Origin: Agapetus fuscipes
Lineage: Eukaryota; Arthropoda; Insecta; Trichoptera; Glossosomatidae
Reading direction: 5' to 3'
Length of the DNA stretch: 64,000 nucleotides
Assembly: GCA_951799405.1 (NCBI GenBank)
Contig: OX637334.1
Location: 806,001 to 870,000 of the forward strand
Part shown: positions 52,052 to 61,935 of the stretch, piece by piece
Layout: the number at the start of each line of letters is the position of its first letter
Numbering within the stretch: position 1 is the stretch's first letter
Notes under the pieces: generated by a model
Told to the model about the DNA's origin: nothing
The model's input: the letters and a program-made list of their open reading frames with translations, nothing else
The model's database searches: none
Made by a program: the position numbers and the translations under genes

Positions 52052-52564
52052 ATACAAGCAATTACACACAAAGTAATAAATGCTCAACTTGTGAAATTAA
52101 AACTCTGTGTTTTTTTTTTTCAATAAACCTTCTCGTAAAGATGATTTTTTATTGAGTAAATACAGAATCACTTAAAAGTTTATTCAAATTAATTAATGGC
52201 GCTTCAATAAATCTTCGGCTCTCTGCATCGCTTATACCGGCTCTTGAATGATCTGTTTTTAAAGATTATTGTCTGTAATTGCCCCGCGAACGTTCCCGCA
52301 ATTGATCCGTCCCATCAATTGTGGATCAATCAGCTGACCCGCGACGTTCAGCTGTCACAAGATGTCCGGCTTATCGCAAAGCGACACAGTTAATAACCGA
52401 CGTCACTTAATTAATAATTACTGGGACAATAAACTGTTTGATGGTCGTAATTTAATTAAATCCCGCTTTTGTTGACAAATCTTGGAACGGCTGCAGAGAG
52501 ATCTGGCCCCAATTTGTAGTAAGTCTAAGGATAGTTCTCGAATCATTGACTGGAAAGAAAGGTT
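52052..52564. other. Intronic, nothing recognised
   Basis: AT-rich with no repeat match. Confidence 0.5.
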
Positions 52565-52875
52565 CACTTTAATAATAATATTAGGATGATTTATTTGGTG
52601 AGCGCTGTTTTTGTGTGTATCACACCTCAAGAGCCCTCTGCGAGCTTGGTCGTCGCTGTAGAAAGCGCCAATTCTCAAGCAAGACCCAGTTGTTGTAAGG
52701 TTGAATGGACCATTCAGTGACCGGTCTTTGGTAAAGGTTTTATGAATTTTTCAACTCAGCGAAGAGCACATTCGAAATATAAATGGTATATTTTTTGTGC
52801 TCCGCCGGGATCCGAATCCACAACCTTCCATTTACGAATCCGAAGTGTTGCCACTGGACTACGGACCAGTCCAAG
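52565..52875 (-). mobile_element. SINE B with CR1/L2-type tail
   Basis: Head (52800..52875) with GGATTCGGATCCC-like B box, full body, tail through CACACAAAAACAGCGCTC and (ATT)n. Confidence 0.85.
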
Positions 52876-52877
52876 AT

Positions 52878-52994
52878 GCCAACGACACGCGGTGTACCTG
52901 AGCGGTAACCCATCCAAGTACTATCCGCGCCCAATGTTGCTTAACTTCGGTGATCTATGGGAACCGGTGCTTTGAACATGGTAACGTCGTTGAC
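52878..52994 (-). rRNA. 5S rRNA-derived sequence (pseudogene or SINE head)
   Basis: 117 bp on the minus strand clearly 5S-like: starts GTCAACGACGTTACCATGTT, has the internal-control-region blocks AAGTTAAGCAACATTGGGCG and GATAGTACTTGGATGGGTTA, ends ACCGCGTGTCGTTGGC; both ends can pair. Differences in loop A (TTCAAAGCA) and elsewhere and its place directly before a SINE B suggest a derived copy, not a working gene. Confidence 0.75.
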
Positions 52995-53100
52995 ACTTTG
53001 CCAATGTCACCCCCGTTTCAGGGAAGGTCGGCAAATGTTGCAGTGTTTATGTCCACTTGAGGTTTTGATTTTAATTTGTAAGTACACGTGCAGCATTTGA
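52993..53100 (+). mobile_element. RTE-1 repeat, middle fragment
   Basis: CACTTTGCCAATGTCACCCC to AAGTACACGTGCAGCATTT; abuts the 5S-like sequence. Confidence 0.8.
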
Positions 53101-53225
53101 TTTCAAAATTTTAATTTCAAAAATTTTCGGACCTCATTCCCGACATACAGTCGAGCTGAAATTTCGTAAAGGGAAATTCGATTTGGTGACTGAGTTTTTA
53201 CAAGGTTTATTGACCACCATCACTG

Positions 53226-53398
53226 GACCAGTCAAAAGTTCAGTTGGTAATGCGCTGTGTTCAGTGCCAGCCAGATTGTTAGGGTTCGATCCTCACCAAG
53301 GGTGTCAGAAATTATTTCCCATTTCTTTTCAATTCCAAACTCAAAATTAAAATATCGGCAAGATTAACCCAGCCTTCACAAAAAATGAGAAAATGCCT
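53226..53398 (+). mobile_element. SINE A, 5' half, diverged
   Basis: Head GGACCAGTCAAAAGTTCAGT and GGGTTCGATCCTCACC; body to GCCTTCACAAAAAATGAG. Confidence 0.75.
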
Positions 53399-53414
53399 TC
53401 CACAGAGAGCAGTT

Positions 53415-53520
53415 GAACTACGTCTTCAGCTTGCAAACGCATCTGTTGAACCAGGGTCGAAGTTATCGTCGCGGGATTCGAACCAACGTTATCCGGTTCC
53501 AAATAACCCGACTAGTTGCG
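53415..53520 (-). mobile_element. SINE T fragment
   Basis: GGTTCGAATCCCGCG (complement near 53468) and CGACCCTGGTTCAACAGATG; the A box is decayed. Confidence 0.55.
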
Positions 53521-53589
53521 TTTTTAAATTCCAGTTATGAACTAAACATGAATGGTTTGAAATAAGTAATAATCCCTCCCCCTCTCATT

Positions 53590-53905
53590 TCAGAAAGGGA
53601 AACTCGTAGTACGACTCTCATTCATCCCTTTGCAGTCGATCTCAAAACTATGAGAACTTGGCGTTTTCATGACTCATTCCTTTGCCAAACTGCCCGTGTA
53701 TGGAATGGTCTACCAGTATCTGTGTTCCCTTCCCAATTTAATCCGGTTTTATTCAAAACCAACATCAATCACCACTTCCTTGCAGCGCCTCACGACAGAA
53801 CCAAGAACTCAAGTAACACCTCTGCGGCACCCTTCCAGGGTGACATAGACCCCCAAGACTCTCAAGAATTGGGGAGCCTCCCGCACAGGATTCCTTAAAA
53901 AAAGT
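53590..53905 (+). mobile_element. LINE C-terminus with poly(A)-type 3' end
   Basis: Frame 53640..53898 reads TRTWRFHDSF, TARVWNGLPVSVFPSQFNPV, FKTNINHHFL, a typical LINE ORF2 end (WNGLP then F--N). The following AACACCTCTGCGGCACCC...CCTCCCGCACAGGATTCC and A-run is the module found at 20694..20832 and in the SINE at 3849..4147. The frame stays open through the module. Confidence 0.75.
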
Positions 53906-54396
53906 AAGGTTCATAAAAAATGGGCATTTTTAAATTTGTTTATTTAAATTTTGAAAAACTACATATGCCGTTCTTTGACTCTTTATGGTGTAATTTTTTT
54001 ACGGATTAATTTTCTGAAACCCGTAATTTATTGGGCTAAATTTAGACACATTGTTTATCCATTTGTTCGTTGAATGGAAATCATTTAATTTTTTTTTTTC
54101 ATCTATTTATATTTTATCATCGTTCCCCATATCTGCCGAATCTCGAGTACAACATTGTATTATCCACCGGAAGTTAGCTTATTTTTGTCTCTATGGTTCC
54201 TGCCAGAGTCAGATTTAGCGTCGCGGAGTCAAGACAGGAGTGGAGTCATGAGTCATGACAGAAGCTGGAGCTATCACTCCATCTCTGAAACAAACCATTT
54301 AGCTTCTATCTGCAACTGTGAACCGTCCACTAACCTTAGGATCAGTTGACACGAGGACGTTTAAACTTTTTTTGAAACATGCTGTTTAATAGGAAC
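53906..54396. other. Intronic, nothing recognised
   Basis: No supported feature. Confidence 0.45.
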
Positions 54397-54424
54397 CTGA
54401 TGATGGTCGAATAACCGAAATTTT
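54397..54424 (+). ncRNA. Hammerhead-like core
   Basis: CTGATGA, extra T, stem GGT-CGAATA-ACC, GAAA. Exact core, short stem II. Confidence 0.4.
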
Positions 54425-54815
54425 TTGTTATTTACGGATATAAAAATAGTAATAAAACATAGTTATATTAAAACTGTGTTTTATTACTGTTTTTATCAGA
54501 TTTCAGAAAATATTTCTATAAAACTGTGCCATCGTAAAGACGCTTCAATTGAATAGAGGATTACGGAGACAGGGCTTTAAGTTCGACTGGTCCTTCCTGC
54601 TGGAACGTCTGTCTCTGGAGTTGAGAATAGAGACCAGTGTTGGCAGTTTCAGGAGGTTTCTAAAGACACGTTTTTTTAATAAAAACTTCCACACATTAAA
54701 GCGCTCTTGGGTTAGCTAGTGCCACGGAAAAGCGAACAAAGCTCCGAAGAAGTTATGCACCGATTTGTAACAGAACGTAAGAAAAATTAAAACAACGATG
54801 CACTGTCAAGATTTG
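54425..54815. other. Intronic; possible LINE scrap
   Basis: 54580..54690 reads FDWSFLLERLSLELRIETS in one plus-strand frame, perhaps a decayed LINE end, but this is not firm. Confidence 0.3.
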
Positions 54816-54819
54816 GAAG

Positions 54820-55165
54820 ACCAATATCCAGTCTTCTTCGTCGAGTCAGACGCTACACTATTTTTGCCCAGTGTCGGGCAACCTCCACTGCTCCATCATT
54901 ACCCTCCATTAGGTCGGCCAGTGAGCAGCTTGTTGGGCAGGCCGGGCAGATCCGAAGATGATCAATGGACTGTTGGGCTCTGCATTCACAGAGCGTGGTG
55001 TCATCCTGATGCAAAATTCCTCAGGTTCCTTCCCATTCTCAGCCTGTTGAGTGCCCTCCATACAGGCCACTCAAGATCCTGTCCAGGTGGGAGGTTCTCG
55101 CTTGGCTGCACAAAGTTTTCTGGTCGCTCCAGTATGGTATCTAGTACGATGGATCTGAGAATGGC
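54820..55165 (-). mobile_element. LINE ORF end with zinc-knuckle-like block
   Basis: Minus strand reads TLCECRAQQSIDHLRICPAC, a C-C-H-C arrangement common just after the RT/RNase H part of jockey/CR1-like proteins. Frames are broken. Confidence 0.45.
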
Positions 55166-55186
55166 GGTACACAATGGCATATTGTT

Positions 55187-55680
55187 ACGGACTTTGATGT
55201 ATGGAAGTGAAGCATGGACAGTGAATGATAGCGAAATGAGTAAAGTATGTACGGTGGAAATGAAGTATTTGAGAAGTATGATAGGAAAAACTTTGAGGGA
55301 TAGAGTTAGGAATGAATGGGTAAAAAAAGAATGTAATTTGTAAGAGGATGTGAACGTTATAGTACAAAAGAATGTGATGAGATGGTTTGGGCATGTGGAA
55401 AGAATGAAAGATGATAGACTGACAAAGTATGTAAAGAAAGAAAGTGTGAAAGGAAAAAGAGGGAAGGGACGACCGAAAAAAGTATGGAGTGATCAAATTG
55501 AGGAGATTGTGAAAGAATGGGATATACAAAGTGAGCGTAAAAGAAGAAAATGCATGAAAAAGGTGATGGATATGAAGGAATTGAAAGAGGTATGTCAGGA
55601 TAGGAAAAAATGGAGGCAACTCTGCAGAGGCTCTGGCCACCCCTAGCGGAATGGCGACAGAGTTACAGTTACAGTCTAAT
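55187..55680 (+). mobile_element. RTE-2 C-terminal ORF, UTR and tail
   Basis: TLMYGSEAWTVNDSE, EMKYLRSMIGKTLRDRVRN, one stop at 55340, WFGHVERMKDDRLTKYV, GRPKKVWSDQIEEIVKEWD, CQDRKKWRQLCRGSGHP, stop, CGGAATGGCGACAGAGTTAC and AGTTACAGT tail. The longest RTE-2 piece here. Confidence 0.88.
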
Positions 55681-56067
55681 ATCCTGTATCAGACAGTGTT
55701 TGAATTGACTAGGAATCAAGTGTTTTTGTTTACCTGGGAGCACTCAGGGAAGCCACACGGGATGAAGTTACACTTTCAAATATCGCCCTTGACGTTTGCA
55801 CTGACGCGTGTGATGTGTGTGTTGAATGCCAATGACGTACATTAGCCGCTCAAATTTACTGACAAGTGTGTGATCCCCACTGAGGTGTGGGTGTCAAGCA
55901 CACAGAAAAGGTTAGATCTCTTCATATTCGTCAACATTTTTATCGTCTACTGCTGCAAAGGTCACTTCTGATAAAGCCTCAAAAGAATGTGGTGGGCAGA
56001 CGTCAAATGCTAAAATGTGAGTGTGGCCAACCGAAGAATAATATATGTACTGTAAAAATGCAAAAAT
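55681..56067. other. Intronic, nothing recognised
   Basis: No supported feature. Confidence 0.45.
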
Positions 56068-56390
56068 CCGGTCGATAGCTCAGTTGGTAGAGCGCTTGTA
56101 TTCAATGCAGAGAGCTCGGGTTCAAGACCCCCCGAGGGTGTCAGAAATGATTTCCCGTTTCGGTGTTTCAAGCTCAAAATAAAATACTGGCAAGGTTTAC
56201 TAAGCTTTCACAAGAAAGAGTATCAGCCCCTTCGGTAGATAGGAACCCCACACTTCAACTGAAGTGGTTGGTATGACCGGTCCTCTTACCTGTAAAATAA
56301 AAAAGGTCCCTATCGCCACATGCGATCCCTTCGGGGAGAACGCGGTAAGAAGTGACACTATGTGTGTAGCTTAGTCACGTTCACGTCACT
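56068..56390 (+). mobile_element. SINE A, near full length
   Basis: GGTCGATAGCTCAGTTGGTA, GGGTTCAAGACCCCCC (B box altered), complete body, GTGTGTAGCTTAGTCACG end. Confidence 0.88.
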
Positions 56391-57185
56391 AGGTAATCTT
56401 CAAAGGACAAGATCGAGAAACACAGGATTGTAGTTATGATTAGCAAATGTCTGGAATCTGTGGAGTGTGAGAAGAGCACGCATAAAGAAAGTGGTGAATG
56501 TAGAAGAGATAAATGAAGTATTGAAGAATAAAACAATACCTGTGGAGCATTATAATGATTTTAAATAGGACTCGCATTTTTTGTTGCAAAAAGTCATTGT
56601 AATCTTGTCATATAATTGATCATCCATTTTTACTGATTCTCTAGACGCAATCAAGTCTAGGATATAATGAATTTATTTGAAAAAATACACCATAATTTTA
56701 ATCGTCTAAACTGCGCCTTAAAGTATATTATTAGAAACCACATGTTTGTTAATTGGAAACACAGTCGTCTTGGTTTTGTTTTTAACTCAAACGTAATTAG
56801 CAGATTTTAGACAGATGCCCTCATATTAAGAGCACCGTGTCTGTTTACCACGTGGGGTATATCTATAAAAAAAAATTGGCGTCAAAAGTTGAAGTATTTT
56901 TTTAGGTGATAGTAAAATACTTACTTATTTTACAACCACCTTTGCGAGGTTTCTTCAGTAAGCAGCAGCCACTGCGTTGTTTGCTTGAATCAGGTCTGTC
57001 AGTGTTTTTAAAAAAAATAATCTGTGAAAAGGAATGCAATTCCATGGATCAGCTATCGATCGAATGTTTTGTGAATAATCCTGTCAGAATCTAGATTTTA
57101 CACACAAAAATGACCCTCATTTGATCCAGTCACTTACAATCTGTATTCCGAATCAAGGATCACCACGTCGCTCTGATAACGCAAA
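56391..57185. other. Intronic, nothing firm
   Basis: 56440..56545 is purine-rich and could be a decayed RTE C-terminus (KVVNVEEINEVLKN-like), but this is weak. Confidence 0.35.
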
Positions 57186-57189
57186 CGCA

Positions 57190-57514
57190 AACGCAACTTA
57201 GCTACACATATGGTGTAACGTCTTGCCGCGTTATCCCCGAAGGGGTCGCATGTGGCGAGTTGAACCTATTTATTTTTACAGGTAAGGGGACCGGCCTTAC
57301 GCTAACCACTTCAGTTAAAGTAGGGGTTTCCCAGCTCCCGAGAGGGCTGCTACTCATTTCTTGTGAAGGCTGAGTAAACCTTGCCGGTATTTTTTCTTGG
57401 GGTTTGAAATAAACACCGAAACGGGAAATCATTTCTGACACCCTTGGTGGGATTCGAACCCGGGCTCACGGCATGGAATGCAAGCACTCTACCAACTGAG
57501 CTATCGACCGGACC
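57190..57514 (-). mobile_element. SINE A, near full length
   Basis: A box and B box (GGGTTCGAATCCC, complement near 57455) intact. The 3' end carries (GTTTGC)n. One of the best-preserved copies. Confidence 0.9.
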
Positions 57515-58080
57515 AAACCAGCCTTGACAATGCTTTCTGCTCGTGGAAGCGAAACATTGGCAGATGGAAAAGCTGCGACTAGAACAATTACGACTTACAA
57601 GATAATGGAAATCTGTATTTTTTTGGTTACCGTGTTGAATCGTCAAATATCCTCATTTGTTCTGTCCCAGTACGTTCCCCTAATTAGGCTCACTAGTAGA
57701 AGCGAGAGAGGAAAGCGCGGGAATTGTGTTTCTGCTAATCTGGATCGCAGATTACATCGTGAAATAATTTAAAACAATTTGTATTGCGGCCATAACGGCC
57801 GCCATTAATTATTTCGCTTAATCTGGGTCCCGTTAAAGTATCAAACTTCACGTTTAAAGTCGGCCATAGCGTTTTATAATAAAATGTGTGGAAAATAAAA
57901 TAGCACATCTAGTGAGCGTTTTAACCCTTTTGTAAAATTCCCAGGTTCTATACGTATTTATAGACGTTAGGATATGATTAAATCAATACAGTCCATTTTT
58001 TTGATAAATTAAAAAAAAAAACTTAGCTGTACCCTGCCAGGTGTTGCAGTGCCTCAATCTCTTTACATGGAAAAGAAAGA
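57515..58080. other. Intronic, nothing recognised
   Basis: No supported feature. Confidence 0.5.
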
Positions 58081-58258
58081 ATCTATAATCTAAGTTGCAA
58101 AGAGATATATTAACACTTAAAATTAATATTAAATGCATGCCCGCAAACAGGCACGTGTAAGTTCGCGCTTACAAATGCTGCATGTGTACGTACAAATTTA
58201 AATCGAAACCTCAATTGAACATAAACCCTGCAACTTTTGCCGAATTTCCCTGTAACAT
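58081..58258 (-). mobile_element. RTE-1 3' repeat, head missing
   Basis: TATAATCTAAGTTGCAAAGA to CTTTTGCCGAATTTCCCTG. Confidence 0.82.
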
Positions 58259-58270
58259 TTATAAATAATT

Positions 58271-58400
58271 CTCTATAAGCTAAGTTGAAAAAATGTGTTG
58301 AAATTTAAGGCTCATATTTAATGCATGCCTACAAGCAGGCACATGTAAGTTCACGCTTAGACATGCTGTATGTGTACTTATAAAATAAACCAAACCTATA
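58271..58400 (-). mobile_element. RTE-1 3' fragment
   Basis: TATAAGCTAAGTTGAAAAAA to AATAAACCAAACCT; tail-side half. Confidence 0.75.
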
Positions 58401-58479
58401 TTCTATTTTAAATATTAAAAAAATATGCATGCTTTCTGGTTTCTGGATTTTCTCTTCTGTTATGGAACCACTATGGCCA

Positions 58480-58557
58480 TTGGCCACCCCTAGCGGAATT
58501 TCGTTACAATTACAGGTTACAATATACCGGGTTTTTTTTTTTTTTTTAACAACGACC
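58480..58557. repeat. ~78-bp direct repeat, left copy (RTE-2-type 3' end)
   Basis: GGCCACCCCTAGCGGAATTT, CAATTACAGGTTACAATA, CCGGG, T-run, AACAACGACCA. Confidence 0.75.
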
Positions 58558-59038
58558 ATGATTGATTTAGATTTTATTTTCCCTTTAGAAAATATTAAAA
58601 ACACGGTTATGACTCTGGAGGAAATGAAAGCAGTAGGTATGTAAGGACATAAAGAAATGGCGGTTGATCTGTAATGTTGGCGGCTAGGGTTTATCAAAGT
58701 GATTTTTTTTTATGTTTTAGTTTTTCATGTCCATATATATTATTATTTATTGATTTAAAAAAATGTAATTTGTCGTGTATGTTCCTTCACTTATAGGTTG
58801 ATATGCGGCTGACCACCCATGCTGTAAAAATGGTTCACTTTGCCAATGTCACCGCTGTTTCAGGGAAGGTCGGCAAGAGTTGCAGGGCTTATTTTCATTT
58901 GAGATTGGATTTTTATATTGCAGGTTCACATGCGGCATGTGTGAGCGCGAAATTATGCGTGTCTGCTTGTGGGAATGCATTTAATATGAACCGCAAATGA
59001 TGCATATCTTTGCAACTTAGATTTAGATTAGATTAGAT
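58558..59038 (+). mobile_element. RTE-1 LINE 3' part flanked by long direct repeats
   Basis: Coding scrap (TVMTLEEMKAVGM then KEMAV-like), UTR (TTTAGTTTTTCATGTCCATA) as at 36420..36495, then the full repeat from 58781 and TTAGATTAGATTAGAT. Confidence 0.85.
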
Positions 59039-59116
59039 GGCCACCCCTAGCGGAATTACGACACAATTACAGGTTACAATACACCGGGTTTCTTTTTTTT
59101 TTTTAACAACGACCAA
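59039..59116. repeat. ~78-bp direct repeat, right copy
   Basis: Same order of blocks as 58480..58557 with a few substitutions. Confidence 0.75.
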
Positions 59117-59390
59117 CTTCAAAAAGACCACTACGCTCTGCCCTTACTGCTGTCAACAAGGTTATAGTGCCCAATAGAGCGAACACATCAAATTTTGCAG
59201 ACAGAAGCTTTGCGGTGGCCGGGCCGGTTGCCTGGAACAATTTGCCCATCGGTGTTCGCGCGAACCAGCCTACCACCACCTTCAGAAAGGAACTGAAGAC
59301 ACTACTTTTCTCCAGAAGCCATGGCGCCCTTGAGATGGTCCTGGACCCTTAAATGGCGCCACAGGAAAGAAATCATCCATCATCATCATT
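59112..59390 (+). mobile_element. CR1/L2-like LINE C-terminus, second lineage
   Basis: KVIVPNRANTSNFADRSFAV, AGPVAWNNLPIGVR, TTTFRKELKTLLFSRS and stop at 59350; then ATGGCGCCACAGG and a (CAT)n tail. Distinct tail from 51475..51566. Confidence 0.8.
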
Positions 59391-59835
59391 GAATTAGATT
59401 ATGTTTTCCTTACTTTTAGAATCTTTCCATAAATAAACCTTTCAACTTTCTTATTTGTCTTTCATTCAGTTATTTCAAGATGTCCACCCAAACATAAATT
59501 GTCTATTTCGAGATGACAATGTCATTGCGACCTATTTCAGGCTCCCCCAACTATAATATCCAAATCGTTGAGTTTATCAAAACATGAATAGAAACCTAAA
59601 CAGCCCACCTACTGGTCGTTTTAGTTCTCATGCATATTTGGTAAAGCTCTATAGTTGAGACTAAACGTATAGTAATTAACTAGGAGTAAGAAACTTTGGA
59701 GGTTTTTTTTTTATTGGTTTCCGAAAGCGTACTCATGTCGGTCCATTCTTTATAAGACAGACTTTTATCTTTTTAAAAACAAAAAGAAAACCACGTCGCG
59801 CCGTTGTATTATTATTATTATTAATTAATTTTCCT
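59391..59835. other. Intronic, nothing recognised
   Basis: No supported feature. Confidence 0.5.
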
Positions 59836-59837
59836 CT

Positions 59838-60031
59838 GGACCCTGAGTACGAGTTTTTTCACTTTACTAATGACTTTACTCGAAGTATTGTGTATTCGAG
59901 AAAAATATATGCGAACTTGTAAAGCACCCCTGGCAAAACAAGTTTCTAAACTTTTTTTACAAGTTCACATACATTTTTCTCGAATACACAATACTTCGAG
60001 TAAAGTGAAAAAACTCGTACTCAGGGTACTG
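59838..60031. mobile_element. Hairpin MITE M5
   Basis: Arms ACCCTGAGTACGAGTTTTTT and TCGAAGTATTGTGTATTCGA with complements; loop near 59930. Its outer GTACCCTGAGTACGAG also ends M4. Confidence 0.82.
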
Positions 60032-60369
60032 TTGTAATGTTTATAACCGATATACATGATTATGATGATGAGTTGATGTTTTCTTTATAGCGCCGTTTCG
60101 TGATGTAGTCACTCCAAGGGCGCTTGTGCATGTGACGTCAGAAATTTACTTGTTTTCAGTGCATTCCGGAACTTTCCATGGTTCTCTAGCTATCTCACAT
60201 ATCCTATTATTTATCAGAGCTATTCATAACACATTTTGATCCATGGCTGACCCATAGATCATCGTTTTATTGTATAAATAATTCACGTTAGATGACGGTT
60301 GAGCCTTGGATTTGCTGTGTGTTAAAATATGATGGTAATTGTCGTTAAGATAAATTCAATTAAAATAAA
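60032..60369. other. Intronic, nothing recognised
   Basis: TAGCGCCGTTTCGTGATGTA and CACTCCAAGGGCGCTT at 60099..60128 recur near 3725..3765, an unexplained short repeat. Confidence 0.45.
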
Positions 60370-60470
60370 TGATTCATACATAATACACGTCCACAAGTAA
60401 ATGCGTGTAAATTCGCGCTAACAAGTACTCCATGTGTGTTTGTAGAAGAAAAACCAAAATTCAAATGATC
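60370..60470 (-). mobile_element. RTE-1 repeat, middle fragment
   Basis: Diverged; CACGTCCACAAGTAAATGCG to AACCAAAATTCAAATGATCA. Confidence 0.6.
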
Positions 60471-60731
60471 ATTCCTTGACTTATAGGTTGGTATGAGGCT
60501 TACCACCCATACTGTAAAAAATGGTTCACTTTGCCAATGTCACCCCTGTTTCAGGGAAGGTCGGCAAAAGTTGTGGGGCTTATGTTCATTTGAGGTTTGG
60601 ATTTTATTTGTAAGTACACATTCAGCATTTGTAAGCGCGAACTACACTTGTTGGTTTGTGGGCATACATCTGAGAGCTTTAAATGAATATATCCTTGCAA
60701 CTTAGATTATAGATTATTATAGATTATAGAT
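60471..60731 (+). mobile_element. RTE-1 3' end, full repeat
   Basis: TTCCTTGACTTATAGGTTGG to TATAGATTATTATAGATTAT. Confidence 0.9.
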
Positions 60732-61189
60732 AAACTCTTTGCTTTTGCTTTGCCTTTGCTTTGGTATCAAGATATTCCTCACATTAATTAATATACAAAA
60801 AAATGGGACGTCACACAGAGGAGTTGCGAGGGAAAAGCCAAACAAATATCATGTGTTTGGTTTCTACGAACCGTAGCCCAATACAAGTGTGATGTTTGCC
60901 TGCCGAAAAAAAGGTTCTAAATGCAAATATTTTCCAAGTACATAAACCATGTTTGCAGTACGGGTGGTCGGTCTCATACCCATCCATTATTTGAGGAACC
61001 AATCTATCAGATAATATAGCAAAATTGTACAAGATAAAAAAAAACATGCGATTCTCGACAAACCTGTTTGTATTCTTGTACATATTCACACCGGTATGTA
61101 GTATGTACCTGTATTCATGTACCTGCTTGTATTTCATATTGTTTCATGTACCTGTTGGTATATAACGGTACGGTGACAAGTTAGAACGC
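60732..61189. other. Intronic, with an RTE-1 scrap
   Basis: 60945..61001 (minus) holds GCAGTACGGGTGGTCGG and TACCCATCC from the repeat head. The rest is unrecognised. Confidence 0.4.
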
Positions 61190-61800
61190 CACGGTGAGTA
61201 AACGATGCATGACAAAACGACACAGTGATAAAACAACACAGTGATAAAACGACCCATGACAGAAGGACCCATGACAGAACGACACATGCTATAACGACAC
61301 ATGACAGAATGACACATGACAGAATTAAACTCGACAGAACGACATATGACAGAAGGACACATGACAAATCGACGCATGAGAGAACGACACAGTGATAAAA
61401 CGACAAACGACAGAAGGACACATGGCAGATCGACACATGACAGAACGACACATGCTATAACGACACATGACAGAAGGACATATGGCAAATCGACACATGA
61501 GAGAACGACACATGCTATAACGACACATGACGGAATGAAACTCGACAGGACAACACATGACAGAAGGACACATGACAGAACGACACATGACAGAACGACA
61601 CATGCCAGAACGACACATGACAGAAGGACATATGAGAGAAGAACACATGACAGAAGGACACATGACAAAACATCACTATGACATAACAACACAGAAAATA
61701 TATCTCTTTGACAAAACAACACATCACATACCTAAAACAGGATATACCATAAACGGCACTTTAAAAACAGCACATGACTAAACATCACAAAGAACACAGT
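61190..61800 (-). repeat. 15-bp minisatellite, GAACGACACATGACA type
   Basis: About 35 units. Reverse complement TGTCATGTGTCGTTC is close to the unit at 47456..47905. Open frames with MTERH or CHVSF repeats span it in several phases and are by-products. Confidence 0.9.
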
Positions 61801-61935
61801 TTTCATTTGATGTTTTTGTCATTGTGATGTACTTTCCTGTGTTGTTTTGTCATAGTGATGTTTTGTCATGTGTTGTTCTGTCATGTGTCGTTATGGCATG
61901 AGTTTTTCTGTCACTGTGTCGTTCTACCATGGAAC
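61801..61935 (+). repeat. 15-bp minisatellite, inverted continuation
   Basis: TTTGTCATAGTGATGTTTTG and TGTCATGTGTCGTTATGGC: same unit but opposite orientation, so polarity flips near 61800. Confidence 0.75.

Noticed and set aside
16768..60705. Many short ORFs reading MRLTTHTVKNGSLCQC or close variants
   Set aside because: All are translations of the RTE-1 3' repeat in plus or minus copies; they end at the tail and follow repeat copy number, not a gene.
61144..61781. ORFs with CHVSF, MCRSV or MTERH repeats
   Set aside because: Same cause: a 15-bp minisatellite open in several frames on both strands.
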